This document shows, one piece after another, positions 47,705 to 58,622 of a DNA stretch of 64,000 nt. The stretch covers positions 2,120,711-2,184,710 of the forward strand of contig NZ_CP052135.1 in the NCBI RefSeq assembly GCF_012955605.1, in the 5' to 3' direction. Origin of the DNA: Bacillus fonticola (GTDB taxonomy: Bacteria > Bacillota > Bacilli > Bacillales > JC228). A program made the position numbers and the translations under genes. Each line of letters begins with the position of its first letter. The stretch's first letter is position 1. A model generated the notes under the pieces. That model searched no databases, was not told where the DNA came from, and saw nothing but the letters and a program-made list of their open reading frames with translations.

Positions 47705-49966
47705 TTATACAACTGGTTCGTCTGTTTTCTCTTTCTTCTCTTTGTAAGTAACAATGGAGCCTTTATTCCTAAGTTCCCTTTTCTTCCATACCATCCAAAG
47801 CTGTGCTGCAATGAATATAGACGAATACGTACCGGCAATTAACCCGATGAGTAAGGCAAATGAGAAGTTTGCGATGGTGCTAGCACCTAGACCATACAGC
47901 GAAACAACCACAAACACGACCGTAATTACCGTAGAAATCGAACGGTTTAACGTTTGACGTAAACTATTATTGACGATAGCGTCGATTTCTTTTGGTTCTT
48001 TAATTTTCCTTTTCTTCCGTAGATTTTCACGAATCCGGTCAAAAGTAACGATCGTGTCATTGATTGAGTAACCAATTATCGTTAACACAGCTGCGATAAA
48101 CGTGATATCTACTTCTAACTGCAAGACACTGAACAAAGCAATAATGAAAAACGCATCATGCAAAAGCGCAATCACAGCTGCTAATGCCATTTTCCATTCA
48201 AACCGAATCGTTACGTACAAAATAATCCCGGCAGAGGCAATAAGAACGGCGATTACAGCGTTCTTCGCAAGCTCTCTTCCTATAGTTGGTGACACTGTAC
48301 TTACACTTGGCTCCACGCCATACTCAGCGTTGATAGCTGCTTTCAATTCATTCACTTCGTTCTCTTCCAGAAGTACCGGATATCGAATCACAGCAGCATC
48401 CTGCTCTTCACCAGTAAGAGCAACATTTGTGGATGGGTAGCCTGCTTCCTCGACAAGTGCAGTCACTTCGTCTGTCGTCAAGGTAGTATCTGTTGAAAAT
48501 TCCACTCTAGATCCGCTCGTGAAATCGATTCCAAGATTTAACCTGAAGACAGAAATAAAAATGAGTCCAATTACTAGCAAAACTCCGCTAGCCCAGAAGA
48601 ATTTTTTCGCATGCTTCGCAAAGTCTATGCGATCATATCTTGTATTTAAATCGAGTGTATCCAAACCTTCTTCGATAGACGCTCGCTTACTCTCGTTCAC
48701 ACCGAACCAAGAAAACTTATGATTCAAAGCATTGCTATGAATCCACAAGCTAAGTAACATTCTGCTAAGAAAAACAGATGTCAAGAAGCTAGCTAAAATA
48801 CTCAAAATCAACATCGTCGCAAACCCTTTTACAGAGCTAGTTCCATAAACGAAGAGCACACCAGCCGCTAACAACGTCGTTAAGTTGGCATCGACAATGG
48901 TAGCAAACGAGTTCTTTCCGCCTTCTTTAAACGCTGCCTTAACAGATCGTCCGACACGTAGTTCTTCTTTAATACGCTCATACGTAATGATATTAGCATC
49001 AACTGCCATACCAACCCCAAGAAGAAGTGCGGCAATTCCCGGCAACGTTAGTACTGCGTTCATCCAATCAAAGACGAGTAAAATCACGAAAATATAAGTC
49101 GAAAGCGTGATTACGGCTATTAGTCCCGGGAAACGGTAGAAAGCCACCATAAATAAGAATATGATCGCAACCCCGATAATCCCAGCAAGTACTGTCGCGT
49201 CAAGTGCCTCTTGACCGAGTTGAGCCCCAACAGAAGTGGAGTACACTTCTTCTAACTCCACAGGTAAACTTCCTGCGTTTAACAAAGAAGCGAGTGTTTG
49301 CGCTTCTTCTGTAGAGAAGCTTCCCTCAATGGAAATATCAGGCTGTGAAAGTGGTTGACTTACTCGAGGTGCAGAGATCACCTTGGAATCTTCTTTTCCC
49401 TGTGCTTCTGCGTATGTATCCCCCTCTTCCCAATCCAACCAAATCACCATTAAGTTTTCACCTAGTGGTCTTCGTGAGATCTCGGTCGTAATTTCGAGAA
49501 GCTTGTCCGGATTTTTCAACTCCAACACAACATTTGGCTGCCCGTTTTGATCAAACGATTGCTGTGCGCTTCCCTCTACAAGGTCAGCACCGCTGAACAG
49601 TAGCTCATTGTTCACGTCCCGAAGGCTCAATTCCGCTTCTGTTGCCAGCAATTGACGAGCAGTAGCTTGGTCTTCTACTCCAGCAAGCTGAACACGAACG
49701 CGATTCGGATCTTCTATATCGATACGAGGTTCACTTACACCAAGCACGTTGACACGTTGATCGAGTGCTTCTGCTGTACTGGCTAACACTTCATCAGTAA
49801 TCTCTTCTCCATCTTTTCCTGTTACTTCGTAAAGAACTTCAAATCCGCCTTGAAGGTCTAAACCTAGTTTGATATTTTTCATAATTTGTTCTGTCGTCCC
49901 ACCCATTGTCGTAAACAAGAGAAGTACTAACAGGAAAAAGGCGATAATCCGCCCGCGTTTTACCAT
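47705..49966 (-). CDS. secDF: Fused protein-export membrane protein SecDF
   Basis: SecDF uses the proton gradient to help pull secreted proteins out of the SecYEG channel. The 753-residue protein is a natural SecD-SecF fusion of two six-helix bundles. The SecD half has LGLDLQGGFEVLYEV (about 35), the large external P1 loop and VGMAVDANIITYERIKEEL. The SecF half starts near 445 with NLGIDFTSGSRVEF and has GYSINDTIVTFDRIRENL. GGAGG precedes the ATG by 9 nt. That ATG overlaps the stop of a 14-codon leader ORF (TAATG). Confidence 0.97.
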   Translation of the reverse strand: MVKRGRIIAFFLLVLLLFTTMGGTTEQIMKNIKLGLDLQGGFEVLYEVTGKDGEEITDEVLASTAEALDQRVNVLGVSEPRIDIEDPNRVRVQLAGVEDQATARQLLATEAELSLRDVNNELLFSGADLVEGSAQQSFDQNGQPNVVLELKNPDKLLEITTEISRRPLGENLMVIWLDWEEGDTYAEAQGKEDSKVISAPRVSQPLSQPDISIEGSFSTEEAQTLASLLNAGSLPVELEEVYSTSVGAQLGQEALDATVLAGIIGVAIIFLFMVAFYRFPGLIAVITLSTYIFVILLVFDWMNAVLTLPGIAALLLGVGMAVDANIITYERIKEELRVGRSVKAAFKEGGKNSFATIVDANLTTLLAAGVLFVYGTSSVKGFATMLILSILASFLTSVFLSRMLLSLWIHSNALNHKFSWFGVNESKRASIEEGLDTLDLNTRYDRIDFAKHAKKFFWASGVLLVIGLIFISVFRLNLGIDFTSGSRVEFSTDTTLTTDEVTALVEEAGYPSTNVALTGEEQDAAVIRYPVLLEENEVNELKAAINAEYGVEPSVSTVSPTIGRELAKNAVIAVLIASAGIILYVTIRFEWKMALAAVIALLHDAFFIIALFSVLQLEVDITFIAAVLTIIGYSINDTIVTFDRIRENLRKKRKIKEPKEIDAIVNNSLRQTLNRSISTVITVVFVVVSLYGLGASTIANFSFALLIGLIAGTYSSIFIAAQLWMVWKKRELRNKGSIVTYKEKKEKTDEPVV

Positions 49967-50010
49967 TATGTATTGCCTCCTTCAAAACGCACCATAAAGT
50001 CGAACTCCAT
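49966..50010 (-). CDS. Possible 14-residue leader peptide of secDF
   Basis: A short ORF in the secDF leader encodes MEFDFMVRFEGGNT. It has its own ribosome binding site (GGGGGA, 7 nt before the ATG), contains the secDF ribosome binding site within its last codons, and ends TAATG, overlapping the secDF start. Such overlap normally gives translational coupling. No homologue is known to me. Confidence 0.5.
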   Translation of the reverse strand: MEFDFMVRFEGGNT

Positions 50011-50090
50011 TCGTTCGTCCCCCGCTAACGGCTAGTTCAACGAATCGAAATTCACGGGCAGTTCCGTATCCCCCTATTCTTAGTTGGGGG
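50011..50090 (-). promoter_or_regulatory. Structured 5' leader of secDF
   Basis: The RNA appears to start with a hairpin whose arms are CCCCC (50086-50090) and GGGGG (50070-50074). A second G-tract at 50019-50023 forms the ribosome binding site of the leader ORF and could pair with the same C-tract. Two alternative pairings are therefore possible. This is inferred from sequence complementarity only. Confidence 0.45.
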
Positions 50091-50119
50091 ATTATACTAC
50101 CCGTTTAATGTGGGGTAAA
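50091..50119 (-). promoter_or_regulatory. Sigma-A promoter of secDF
   Basis: On the minus strand a perfect TATAAT (50091-50096) with TTTACC (50114-50119, 4/6) and a 17-nt spacer places the transcript start at the leader hairpin. Confidence 0.75.
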
Positions 50120-50151
50120 CAAGCTAATTATGAAATAGTTACGTGAATGTG

Positions 50152-50463
50152 TCAATTTTTCGGACGAAATAGGGCTTGAAAATCTTCTTCTGATAACCCT
50201 TTCATTAAGTCAGGAGACTTTATGGCTTCAATAGTTTGGAAGCTCATAAAATCTTGCACCTTTGCCGAAAGGATGTCTTGGGCAAGCTGATAAATGCGGA
50301 CGTCTGCAGGATCTACTTTTCGCCATTTTTTTTGCACACAAAAGGTCCATACTGCTTCTGGATTTACTTTATCGATTCCGAGTAACTGAAATTCCTCTGC
50401 TTTGCTCTTCAATGCTGGGTATAATACTGCTTCATACGATTTCCAAACTTTTGTCGTTTCCAT
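50152..50463 (-). CDS. comN: Post-transcriptional regulator ComN
   Basis: This 103-residue protein begins METTKVWKSYEAVLYPALKSKAEEF and continues with the conserved AVWTFCVQKKWRK and YQLAQDILS segments of the ComN family. In B. subtilis ComN affects the comE mRNA and late competence-gene expression and is found near the division site. The start at 50463 has GGGGGA 5-6 nt upstream, but an ATG seven codons earlier (AGGA, 7 nt) is an alternative. It is divergent from spoVB, the position of yrzD/comN in B. subtilis. Confidence 0.88.
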   Translation of the reverse strand: METTKVWKSYEAVLYPALKSKAEEFQLLGIDKVNPEAVWTFCVQKKWRKVDPADVRIYQLAQDILSAKVQDFMSFQTIEAIKSPDLMKGLSEEDFQALFRPKN

Positions 50464-50553
50464 GTCTTTCCCCCATTTTGTCATGGTTTGTCCTACACTC
50501 TCATACGCATTATTGTAGCGAATTCCATGAACTTTGAGAAGGCGGGGAACGAA

Positions 50554-52107
50554 ATGTCGAAGTTTATACAAGGCGCCCTCATTTTATTACTAGCTGGATT
50601 TGTCACACGAATCCTCGGTTTTATTAACCGAATTGTCATTGCACGGGTGCTCGGAGATGAAGGGGTCGGGCTCTATATGATGGCGTTTCCGACGTTTGTC
50701 CTCGTTGTGACAGTGACCCAGCTCGGGTTGCCTGTAGCCATCTCAAAAAGTGTAGCCGAAGCAGAGGCAATCGGAGATCGAAAAAAAGTTAAGAAAATAT
50801 TAGTCGTTTCACTCGCCACAACAATCAGCCTGTCGTTAGTATTTACACCGGCTTTAATTTTACTTGCGCCCATATTGGCTGATGTGTTATTTACAGACCC
50901 ACGTACAGTTTGGCCACTACTCGCAGTGGCACCTGTTATTCCAATCATTGCCGTGTCTTCTGTAATTCGTGGTTACTTCCAAGGTAAGCAACAAATGAAG
51001 CCAGCAGCCCTTAGCCAGTTATTAGAACAGTTTGTTCGTATCTGTCTCATTGCACTGCTCACACAAGCATTTCTTCCCTATGGAGTGGAATACGCAGCAG
51101 CTGCAGCTATGGTGGCGACAGTACTCGGGGAGCTTGTTTCTCTAGGATACTTACTCACGATGTTCAAATTAAAAAAGCGATTCCGCGTACGCAAAAAATT
51201 TATGCACTCTATTCGATCTGGGAAAAAGACATTCAGTGAACTAATGCGGGTGGCACTTCCTACAACAGGAGGACGAATGGTTGGCAGTTTATCATGGTTT
51301 TTCGAGCCTATTGTGGTGGCGAATAGCTTGGCCATAGCTGGAGTTACAGCGACGATGGCGACGAAGCAGTATGGCGAACTCACTGGCTATGCGATGCCAT
51401 TGCTCATGCTTCCGTCATTCATTACACACGCGCTATCTACCTCCCTAGTTCCAGCCATATCAGAGGCGTATGCACTTAAACAGTACAAGCTCGTGGAACT
51501 ACGTATGCAACAATCCATCCGCTTTTCTCTTGTCTCTGGGGGAATTGCTGTCGTCATTATGATGGTGTTGGCTGGTCCGCTCGTCCAAGAAATGTATAAC
51601 TCGCAAAAAGGAGCCGTGTTTATCCAAGTCATGGCCCCGTTTTTTCTTCTTTATTTTTTCCAAGGGCCATTAACGGCTGTATTACAAGCGCTGGATTTAG
51701 CCAGGGCGGCCATGATTAACAGTATGATTGGAGCTTTCGTGAAACTGACAGTTATTACCCTCCTAGCCAGTCAGCCTACGTTTGGTATTATGGGCGCTGC
51801 ACTCGGAATAGTCGTTGGCTTTGTACTCGTTACGTTTCTTCACTTTTTCACTGTGCTTAAGCATATTCAATTCACTCTACATTTGCGAGATTTTGTAAAA
51901 ACAATTGTGACGATGGCATTAGTTGGTTGGTTGGGCAAGCAAACATTTACCCAACTTTATCCACTGCTTGGTAATGCAGGCACATTGTTCATTACGATTA
52001 TCGTCATGTTTGTCGTCTACATCACGATCATTTTACGACTTAAATTAATTCGTCATGAGGAATTAGCTAAGTTTCCAGTAATCGGAAAATGGTTTACCGT
52101 AGGTTGA
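50554..52107 (+). CDS. spoVB: Stage V sporulation protein B (lipid II flippase-like)
   Basis: This is a MOP-superfamily exporter of 517 residues with about 14 transmembrane helices, starting MSKFIQGALILLLAGFVTRILGFINR. SpoVB is needed for spore cortex synthesis and is thought to flip the lipid-linked peptidoglycan precursor. The ATG at 50554 was chosen over the longer frame because the family starts there and a G-rich site (GCGGGGA) lies just upstream. It converges with the DUF421 gene. Confidence 0.94.
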   Translation: MSKFIQGALILLLAGFVTRILGFINRIVIARVLGDEGVGLYMMAFPTFVLVVTVTQLGLPVAISKSVAEAEAIGDRKKVKKILVVSLATTISLSLVFTPALILLAPILADVLFTDPRTVWPLLAVAPVIPIIAVSSVIRGYFQGKQQMKPAALSQLLEQFVRICLIALLTQAFLPYGVEYAAAAAMVATVLGELVSLGYLLTMFKLKKRFRVRKKFMHSIRSGKKTFSELMRVALPTTGGRMVGSLSWFFEPIVVANSLAIAGVTATMATKQYGELTGYAMPLLMLPSFITHALSTSLVPAISEAYALKQYKLVELRMQQSIRFSLVSGGIAVVIMMVLAGPLVQEMYNSQKGAVFIQVMAPFFLLYFFQGPLTAVLQALDLARAAMINSMIGAFVKLTVITLLASQPTFGIMGAALGIVVGFVLVTFLHFFTVLKHIQFTLHLRDFVKTIVTMALVGWLGKQTFTQLYPLLGNAGTLFITIIVMFVVYITIILRLKLIRHEELAKFPVIGKWFTVG

Positions 52108-52117
52108 ATTTGATTGG

Positions 52118-52154
52118 TAAAAAAGTAGCGTAGCATTCTGTAAGCTACGCTACT
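52118..52154 (-). terminator. Intrinsic terminator of the DUF421 gene
   Basis: A perfect 11-bp stem AGTAGCGTAGC (52124-52134) with its complement (52144-52154) is followed by TTTTTT on the minus strand. The hairpin may also slow spoVB transcripts, but there is no T-run on the plus side. Confidence 0.88.
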
Positions 52155-52811
52155 CTATATGTCTTTGGTGTCTACAATAAATTCACCGTTTTGAAATGAA
52201 CAAAACGAAATGGTTGATGTGTTCGAATAACCTCTCTCACTTAGCTCGCGTTGTAACCACTCTTCACTTTTCCCAATCTTTTTTACGTTATTTTTCTGAA
52301 TAATTCCGTCGAGAATCAATGGCATTATGAGAAAATCAGGTTGCCTTTTTTTCCCTTTTTCCTTTTCGTACACAGTTAGTTTACCAGATGTCTCTAGAAT
52401 GGCAAATTCTACATCCCCGACACTTTTTACGTTTTGTTCTCGCAATTGAAGGAGTAAATCATCAAAGTTGTATCTCTGCTTTCGCATTTCTTTCTCGTCG
52501 ATATTGCCTTTGTAGATTAACACACTCGGACGACCGTCCACGAATTGACGAAATTTCTGGCTTTTCAAAGATACAATTGCAAACAAAACTTGAATAATCA
52601 TTAGCGTTACCATTGGGACGAGTTGTCTAGAAAAGTTCACGCTTGTATCCTCAATCGCAACAGAGGCTAACTCCGCGATCATAATAAACACGACGAGGTC
52701 CAATACGCTTAATTCCCCTATTTCTCTTTTTCCCATAAACCGAAAAATCAACAGGAGGACAACATAAAAGAAGAACGTGCGGATGATTGTCAGCAGAATA
52801 TCTTCCACCAT
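52155..52811 (-). CDS. yrbG: DUF421 membrane protein (YrbG/YetF family)
   Basis: This 218-residue protein has three N-terminal membrane helices with the family motif FRFMGKREIGELSVLDLVVFIMIAE (split across residues 25-50) and a cytoplasmic DUF421 domain with GRPSVLIYKGNI. YetF-family proteins contribute to spore germinability and survival. The ATG at 52811 follows AAGGAGG. The gene occupies the yrbG position of B. subtilis between spoVB and yrzE. Confidence 0.88.
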   Translation of the reverse strand: MVEDILLTIIRTFFFYVVLLLIFRFMGKREIGELSVLDLVVFIMIAELASVAIEDTSVNFSRQLVPMVTLMIIQVLFAIVSLKSQKFRQFVDGRPSVLIYKGNIDEKEMRKQRYNFDDLLLQLREQNVKSVGDVEFAILETSGKLTVYEKEKGKKRQPDFLIMPLILDGIIQKNNVKKIGKSEEWLQRELSERGYSNTSTISFCSFQNGEFIVDTKDI

Positions 52812-52959
52812 AGTTCCCTCCTTAAACACATTCCTGTGCATAGTTTGTAACAGGCAGGAAAAGTTATGCTCTTTTTTAAGTTTTTCTCTTCTATTATTGG
52901 AACCTGTTCATATGCTTGTACTAGGCAACTACTGTGCTGTAAAAGAGGAGGGGAACTTT

Positions 52960-53340
52960 ATGGAAACTAGACGAAGTAGTGTGGCCGTTTTGTTCGGGGT
53001 CAGTACCATCTTCGCCTTTGCCGTGTTCAGCAGCTTATTATTCTCCCTAGTTCTGGCCTTTACCAACTTAGATGAGCAAGCCATTTCGTACGTAGTAACA
53101 GGTACGACGTTTTTTGCCATGTTTGTTGGGGGGTTTCTTGCGGGTGGAAAAAGCAAACAAAAGGGATTACTCGTCGGAGGAATTACTGGATTCATCTTTT
53201 CTACCTTTGTGTTCGCATTTCAATTTCTTGGGTTGGAGGGCATGTTTACTGTGCAGCAGCTCATCTACCACGTTTGCTTTATCATCACAGCGATGATGGG
53301 TGGCGTGCTTGGTGTAAATATGAGTAGTCAATCGGACTAA
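52960..53340 (+). CDS. yrzE: YrzE-like TIGR04086-type membrane protein
   Basis: This 126-residue protein has four transmembrane helices with glycine-rich turns (FVGGFLAGGKSKQKGLLVGGITG), the pattern of the TIGR04086/YrzE family. AGAGGAGGGG precedes the ATG at 52960. The longer upstream frame is rejected. It is transcribed opposite to its neighbours. Function unknown. Confidence 0.85.
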   Translation: METRRSSVAVLFGVSTIFAFAVFSSLLFSLVLAFTNLDEQAISYVVTGTTFFAMFVGGFLAGGKSKQKGLLVGGITGFIFSTFVFAFQFLGLEGMFTVQQLIYHVCFIITAMMGGVLGVNMSSQSD

Positions 53341-53358
53341 CTGCGACACAACACCTTT

Positions 53359-53391
53359 AAAAAAGACGACTTTCATCGTGAAAGTCGTCTT
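53359..53391. terminator. Terminator between yrzE and yajC
   Basis: A perfect 13-bp stem AAGACGACTTTCA/TGAAAGTCGTCTT with a 3-nt loop (53363-53375 and 53379-53391) lies between convergent genes, with T6 on the minus strand. Confidence 0.92.
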
Positions 53392-53396
53392 GTTGC

Positions 53397-53681
53397 TTAT
53401 GATTCGGCTAAACCGCCTTTACCCTTTTCAACCACGTCGCGAATCGCGGCACGGTCGTATGTAAGTCGACTCCCATCGCCACACTTAATCACAATTTTGC
53501 CTTCATCCAATGCATCCACTGTCCCGTGGAGACCGCCAATGGTAACAATTTTATCGCCCTTTTGAAGGTCGCCTTGCATTTGTTGCACATTACGTTGACG
53601 CTTTTGTTGTGGACGAATCAATAGGAAATAAAACAACACGAACATTAAAAGTAGTGGTGCTAACGTTGTAAGGATATCCAT
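53397..53681 (-). CDS. yajC: Preprotein translocase subunit YajC
   Basis: This 94-residue protein has one N-terminal membrane helix (about residues 4-22), the conserved LIRPQQKRQRNVQQM motif and the beta-rich cytoplasmic domain with GDKIVTIGGLHG. YajC associates with SecDF. The ATG at 53681 follows AAGGAGGGA. It lies 22 nt downstream of tgt in the queA-tgt-yajC order that is common to many bacteria. Confidence 0.95.
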   Translation of the reverse strand: MDILTTLAPLLLMFVLFYFLLIRPQQKRQRNVQQMQGDLQKGDKIVTIGGLHGTVDALDEGKIVIKCGDGSRLTYDRAAIRDVVEKGKGGLAES

Positions 53682-53703
53682 TGATTAATCCCTCCTTTCT
53701 CCC

Positions 53704-55889
<2,186 letters not shown>

Positions 55890-55906
55890 CGAACATTCAC
55901 CCATTT

Positions 55907-56113
55907 CTATTTCAATCGACCAAAAATAAAAAACAACAAACTTAGCACAACACTAGCAACAATAGACGTCACAATCGGAAAATAGACGGTTGTATTCCCT
56001 CTTTTCCAAACAATATCTCCAGGTAATTTACCGATTGGGAGCACTTGCATGATAAGACCGATAAGAAATACAAGACCACCTATAATCATCAGTAGTTTTC
56101 CAATCGGTGGCAT
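55907..56113 (-). CDS. yrzS: DUF2905 small membrane protein (YrzS)
   Basis: This 68-residue protein has two membrane helices and the characteristic [26 protein letters not shown] between them, the DUF2905 signature. Its ATG overlaps the ruvB stop (TAATG). Members sit between ruvB and queA in many Bacillales. Function unknown. Confidence 0.92.
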   Translation of the reverse strand: MPPIGKLLMIIGGLVFLIGLIMQVLPIGKLPGDIVWKRGNTTVYFPIVTSIVASVVLSLLFFIFGRLK

Positions 56114-57111
56114 TACTCCGGTACCTCCAAATTCAAATGGCTATAGGCAGCATAAGTGACTTGCCGACCACGAGGGGTCCGCTCTAAAAAACCAATTTGC
56201 ATTAAGTACGGCTCATACACTTCTTCTAATGTGGAAGGTTCTTCTCCAATGGAAGCAGCCAACGTTTCTAATCCAACTGGACCACCACGATACATACCGA
56301 TCATCGTTTCTAATACTTTGTGATCAATTGCGTCCAATCCTTTTGCATCCACTTGCAATAGCTCTAGTGCTTCTTTGGCGATTGACAGCGTAATCTGCCC
56401 GTCTCCACGCACTTGAGCAAAGTCACGAACACGTCGCAACAGTCGATTGGCAATGCGGGGTGTTCCACGCGATCGCTTCGCCATTTCATCTGCGGCATCG
56501 TCATCCAGATTTGCTTCGAGAATACTCGCCGATCGCTGAAGAATTTGAATCAAGTCTTCTTCCTGATAGTATTCCAAACGACTGAGCACGCCAAACCGGT
56601 CGCGAAGCGGGGCAGACAAAGCACCAGCCCGCGTGGTCGCCCCTACTAAAGTAAACGGTGGTAAATCTAAGCGTACAGACCGAGCACTCTCGCCTTTTCC
56701 AATCATAATATCTAAGCAAAAATCCTCCATCGCACTGTATAGTACTTCCTCTACTACCCGCGGAAGACGATGAATTTCATCAATAAAAAGAACATCGCCG
56801 GGTTGTAACCCAGTAAGTATAGCAGCTAAATCTCCTGCTCTTTCAATAGCTGGACCTGCTGTTGTCCGTAATTCACCATTCATTTCAGAGGAGATAATGG
56901 CCGCTAGCGTCGTTTTCCCTAAACCAGGCGGTCCATGGAGCAGGACGTGATCAAGCGTTTCCTGTCGTAATCTGGCTGCTTCAATAAACACTTGTAAGTT
57001 TTGTTTTACTTTGTGCTGGCCTATGTATTGCGCAAAAGATTGGGGGCGAACAGACCCTTCCACTGATACTTCTTCCTCGAACACCTCATCGGTAACTAGT
57101 CGTTCTTCCAC
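56113..57111 (-). CDS. ruvB: Holliday junction branch migration helicase RuvB
   Basis: RuvB is the AAA+ motor that with RuvA drives branch migration. The 332-residue protein has Walker [10 protein letters not shown] (about 61), Walker [10 protein letters not shown], sensor 1 GATTRAG, sensor 2 [12 protein letters not shown] and the winged-helix C-domain. The start is GTG at 57111 with AAGGAGG 7 nt upstream. It follows ruvA by 41 nt. The RuvC role is taken in Firmicutes by RecU, which is not in this window. Confidence 0.97.
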   Translation of the reverse strand: MEERLVTDEVFEEEVSVEGSVRPQSFAQYIGQHKVKQNLQVFIEAARLRQETLDHVLLHGPPGLGKTTLAAIISSEMNGELRTTAGPAIERAGDLAAILTGLQPGDVLFIDEIHRLPRVVEEVLYSAMEDFCLDIMIGKGESARSVRLDLPPFTLVGATTRAGALSAPLRDRFGVLSRLEYYQEEDLIQILQRSASILEANLDDDAADEMAKRSRGTPRIANRLLRRVRDFAQVRGDGQITLSIAKEALELLQVDAKGLDAIDHKVLETMIGMYRGGPVGLETLAASIGEEPSTLEEVYEPYLMQIGFLERTPRGRQVTYAAYSHLNLEVPE

Positions 57112-57152
57112 AGCCGTCCCTCCTTACTTTTTAAACGGATTGAACACGCACT

Positions 57153-57755
57153 TTAAGCCTTTAATACAAGTTCTTGTAACGCCCGTTTAATGTATTCATC
57201 TGTGGTCATCAACTCATGCTTACGTAGCAACGTTTCTGCACGTTTTACTTCGCGTTTGGAGTACCCTAAAGCCTCTAAAGCTAAAATAGCCTCCTCCAAT
57301 GCTTGTTCTTCTGAGGTGTCCTCAACTTGTTGAAAGAATCCCTTTTGAATCTTCTCATCAAATGAAGGACATTTACCTTTCAAATCCAAAATAATTTGCC
57401 GAGCCGTTTTTTTACCAATACCAGGGAATTTTGTTAAAAATGTATCATCTTCATCTTCTATAGCTTGAACGATACGCGCAGGCTTTCCTGTGGCTAAAAT
57501 GGCAAGCGCCCCTTTAGGGCCAATGCCTGAAACGTTGAGTAGTGACCGAAACATGTCTTTTTCTTCGATTGTTTGAAAGCCATATAGTAAAAAGGCATCT
57601 TCCCGAACGTATAATGAAGTATGGATTTTTACTATTTGTCCAACTGTATATGCATACGGATTTGGTGTGAAAAGCTCATAACCAAGCGCACCGACAGACA
57701 CGACGATCCCATCTGGTCGAACTAACGTGATTTCTCCCTCAATATGTGCGAACAC
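57153..57755 (-). CDS. ruvA: Holliday junction DNA-binding protein RuvA
   Basis: The 200-residue protein has the OB-fold N-domain (FAHIEGEITLVRPDGIVV), two HhH motifs (LLNVSGIGPKGALAIL and LTKFPGIGKKTARQII) and the C-terminal UBA-like domain that contacts RuvB. The GTG at 57755 gives the family start and follows AGGGAG by 9 nt. A longer frame from 57872 is rejected because it passes through a terminator-like region and has no homology. Confidence 0.95.
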   Translation of the reverse strand: MFAHIEGEITLVRPDGIVVSVGALGYELFTPNPYAYTVGQIVKIHTSLYVREDAFLLYGFQTIEEKDMFRSLLNVSGIGPKGALAILATGKPARIVQAIEDEDDTFLTKFPGIGKKTARQIILDLKGKCPSFDEKIQKGFFQQVEDTSEEQALEEAILALEALGYSKREVKRAETLLRKHELMTTDEYIKRALQELVLKA

Positions 57756-57843
57756 ACTCGCTCTCTCCCTCATTACATTATTCTCTTTTAGTCTATCCTT
57801 CATTGTAGCAAAACGAGGGCTTTCACGTAAGTATCCTTGACGC

Positions 57844-57870
57844 AAAAAAGGGCTTCCGTTTGGAGAACCC
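57844..57870 (-). terminator. Intrinsic terminator of bofC
   Basis: A hairpin GGGTTCTCC-loop-GGAAGCCC read on the minus strand is followed by T6, 9 nt after the bofC stop. Confidence 0.75.
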
Positions 57871-57879
57871 ATTTTACTT

Positions 57880-58449
57880 CTATTGTGCCATATCTATGCG
57901 TGAATACGGTTTAAACGTTTCCAACACTTCTTCGTATTGCTGCTTTGTCCGAATTCGAATGCCTTGTTGTAGCTGCTTTTGTTTGACACTTTCCAGCTTA
58001 TACAAATCTAGTTGATAGAATGACTGAATCACTTCGTCTTCAACAGGTTTGCCATTAAAAATCGATAAAGTGCCTTCCTTTGTTACACCGAAATAACCGT
58101 TTGCTTTTAGTAATGGCGATATGTCATTGACGCGTTTTTGGAAAACAATATGACCTTGATCCATCTCTTGCAAGTTCCACCCACTATATTTCGACCAAAA
58201 GTCTTCCATCGCCAGTATCTCTTCCTCAATTGATTCTTCGCTAGTTTCTCCATCGAAATACACTCTTCGAAGTACTACTTCTAGCCTAATAGGGGACGAG
58301 GGAACGATCACTTCTGCCAATGTCTCTTGAGATTTCGATTCCTTTTCTTCAGCTTCAACTGGCTTTTCCTCTTCTGCTGATACATACACTAAAGCAAACG
58401 CACCCACTACAAGCAGAACCATGAGTACGATACGAATGCGCATGGTCAT
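57880..58449 (-). CDS. bofC: BofC-like intercompartmental signalling protein
   Basis: In B. subtilis BofC is a forespore-secreted protein that restrains SpoIVB, the protease that triggers pro-sigma-K processing. The 189-residue protein has a signal peptide (MTMRIRIVLMVLLVVGAFALVYVSA), an acidic linker and the BofC domain with LEVVLRRVYFDGETSEE and GYFGVTKEGTLSIF. The ATG at 58449 has GAGGTG 6-7 nt upstream. It links to sigK at 8080, its ultimate target in the pathway. Confidence 0.92.
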   Translation of the reverse strand: MTMRIRIVLMVLLVVGAFALVYVSAEEEKPVEAEEKESKSQETLAEVIVPSSPIRLEVVLRRVYFDGETSEESIEEEILAMEDFWSKYSGWNLQEMDQGHIVFQKRVNDISPLLKANGYFGVTKEGTLSIFNGKPVEDEVIQSFYQLDLYKLESVKQKQLQQGIRIRTKQQYEEVLETFKPYSRIDMAQ

Positions 58450-58576
58450 GAGTATCACCTCAAATTTTTCGTGATACCCCTATTGTGACCAATCATCACA
58501 AAATTATCCAGAAACCTTTTCGATGACATAATCTAGGTGTGATTCACTGATTCGCTTTCCTTATCCTGGGATAGAT

Positions 58577-58612
58577 AAAAAAAGCAAAACAGCCCATCTT
58601 GCACTGTTTTGC
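58577..58612 (-). terminator. Intrinsic terminator of the coxA-like gene
   Basis: The stem GCAAAACAG/CTGTTTTGC (58584-58592 and 58604-58612) is followed by T7 on the minus strand, 10 nt after the stop codon. Confidence 0.9.
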
Positions 58613-58622
58613 CTTACTGACG

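Noticed and set aside
57755..57872. Longer N-terminus for RuvA (239 codons)
   Set aside because: The added residues overlap the bofC terminator and do not match the RuvA family; the GTG at 57755 gives the standard 200-residue protein.
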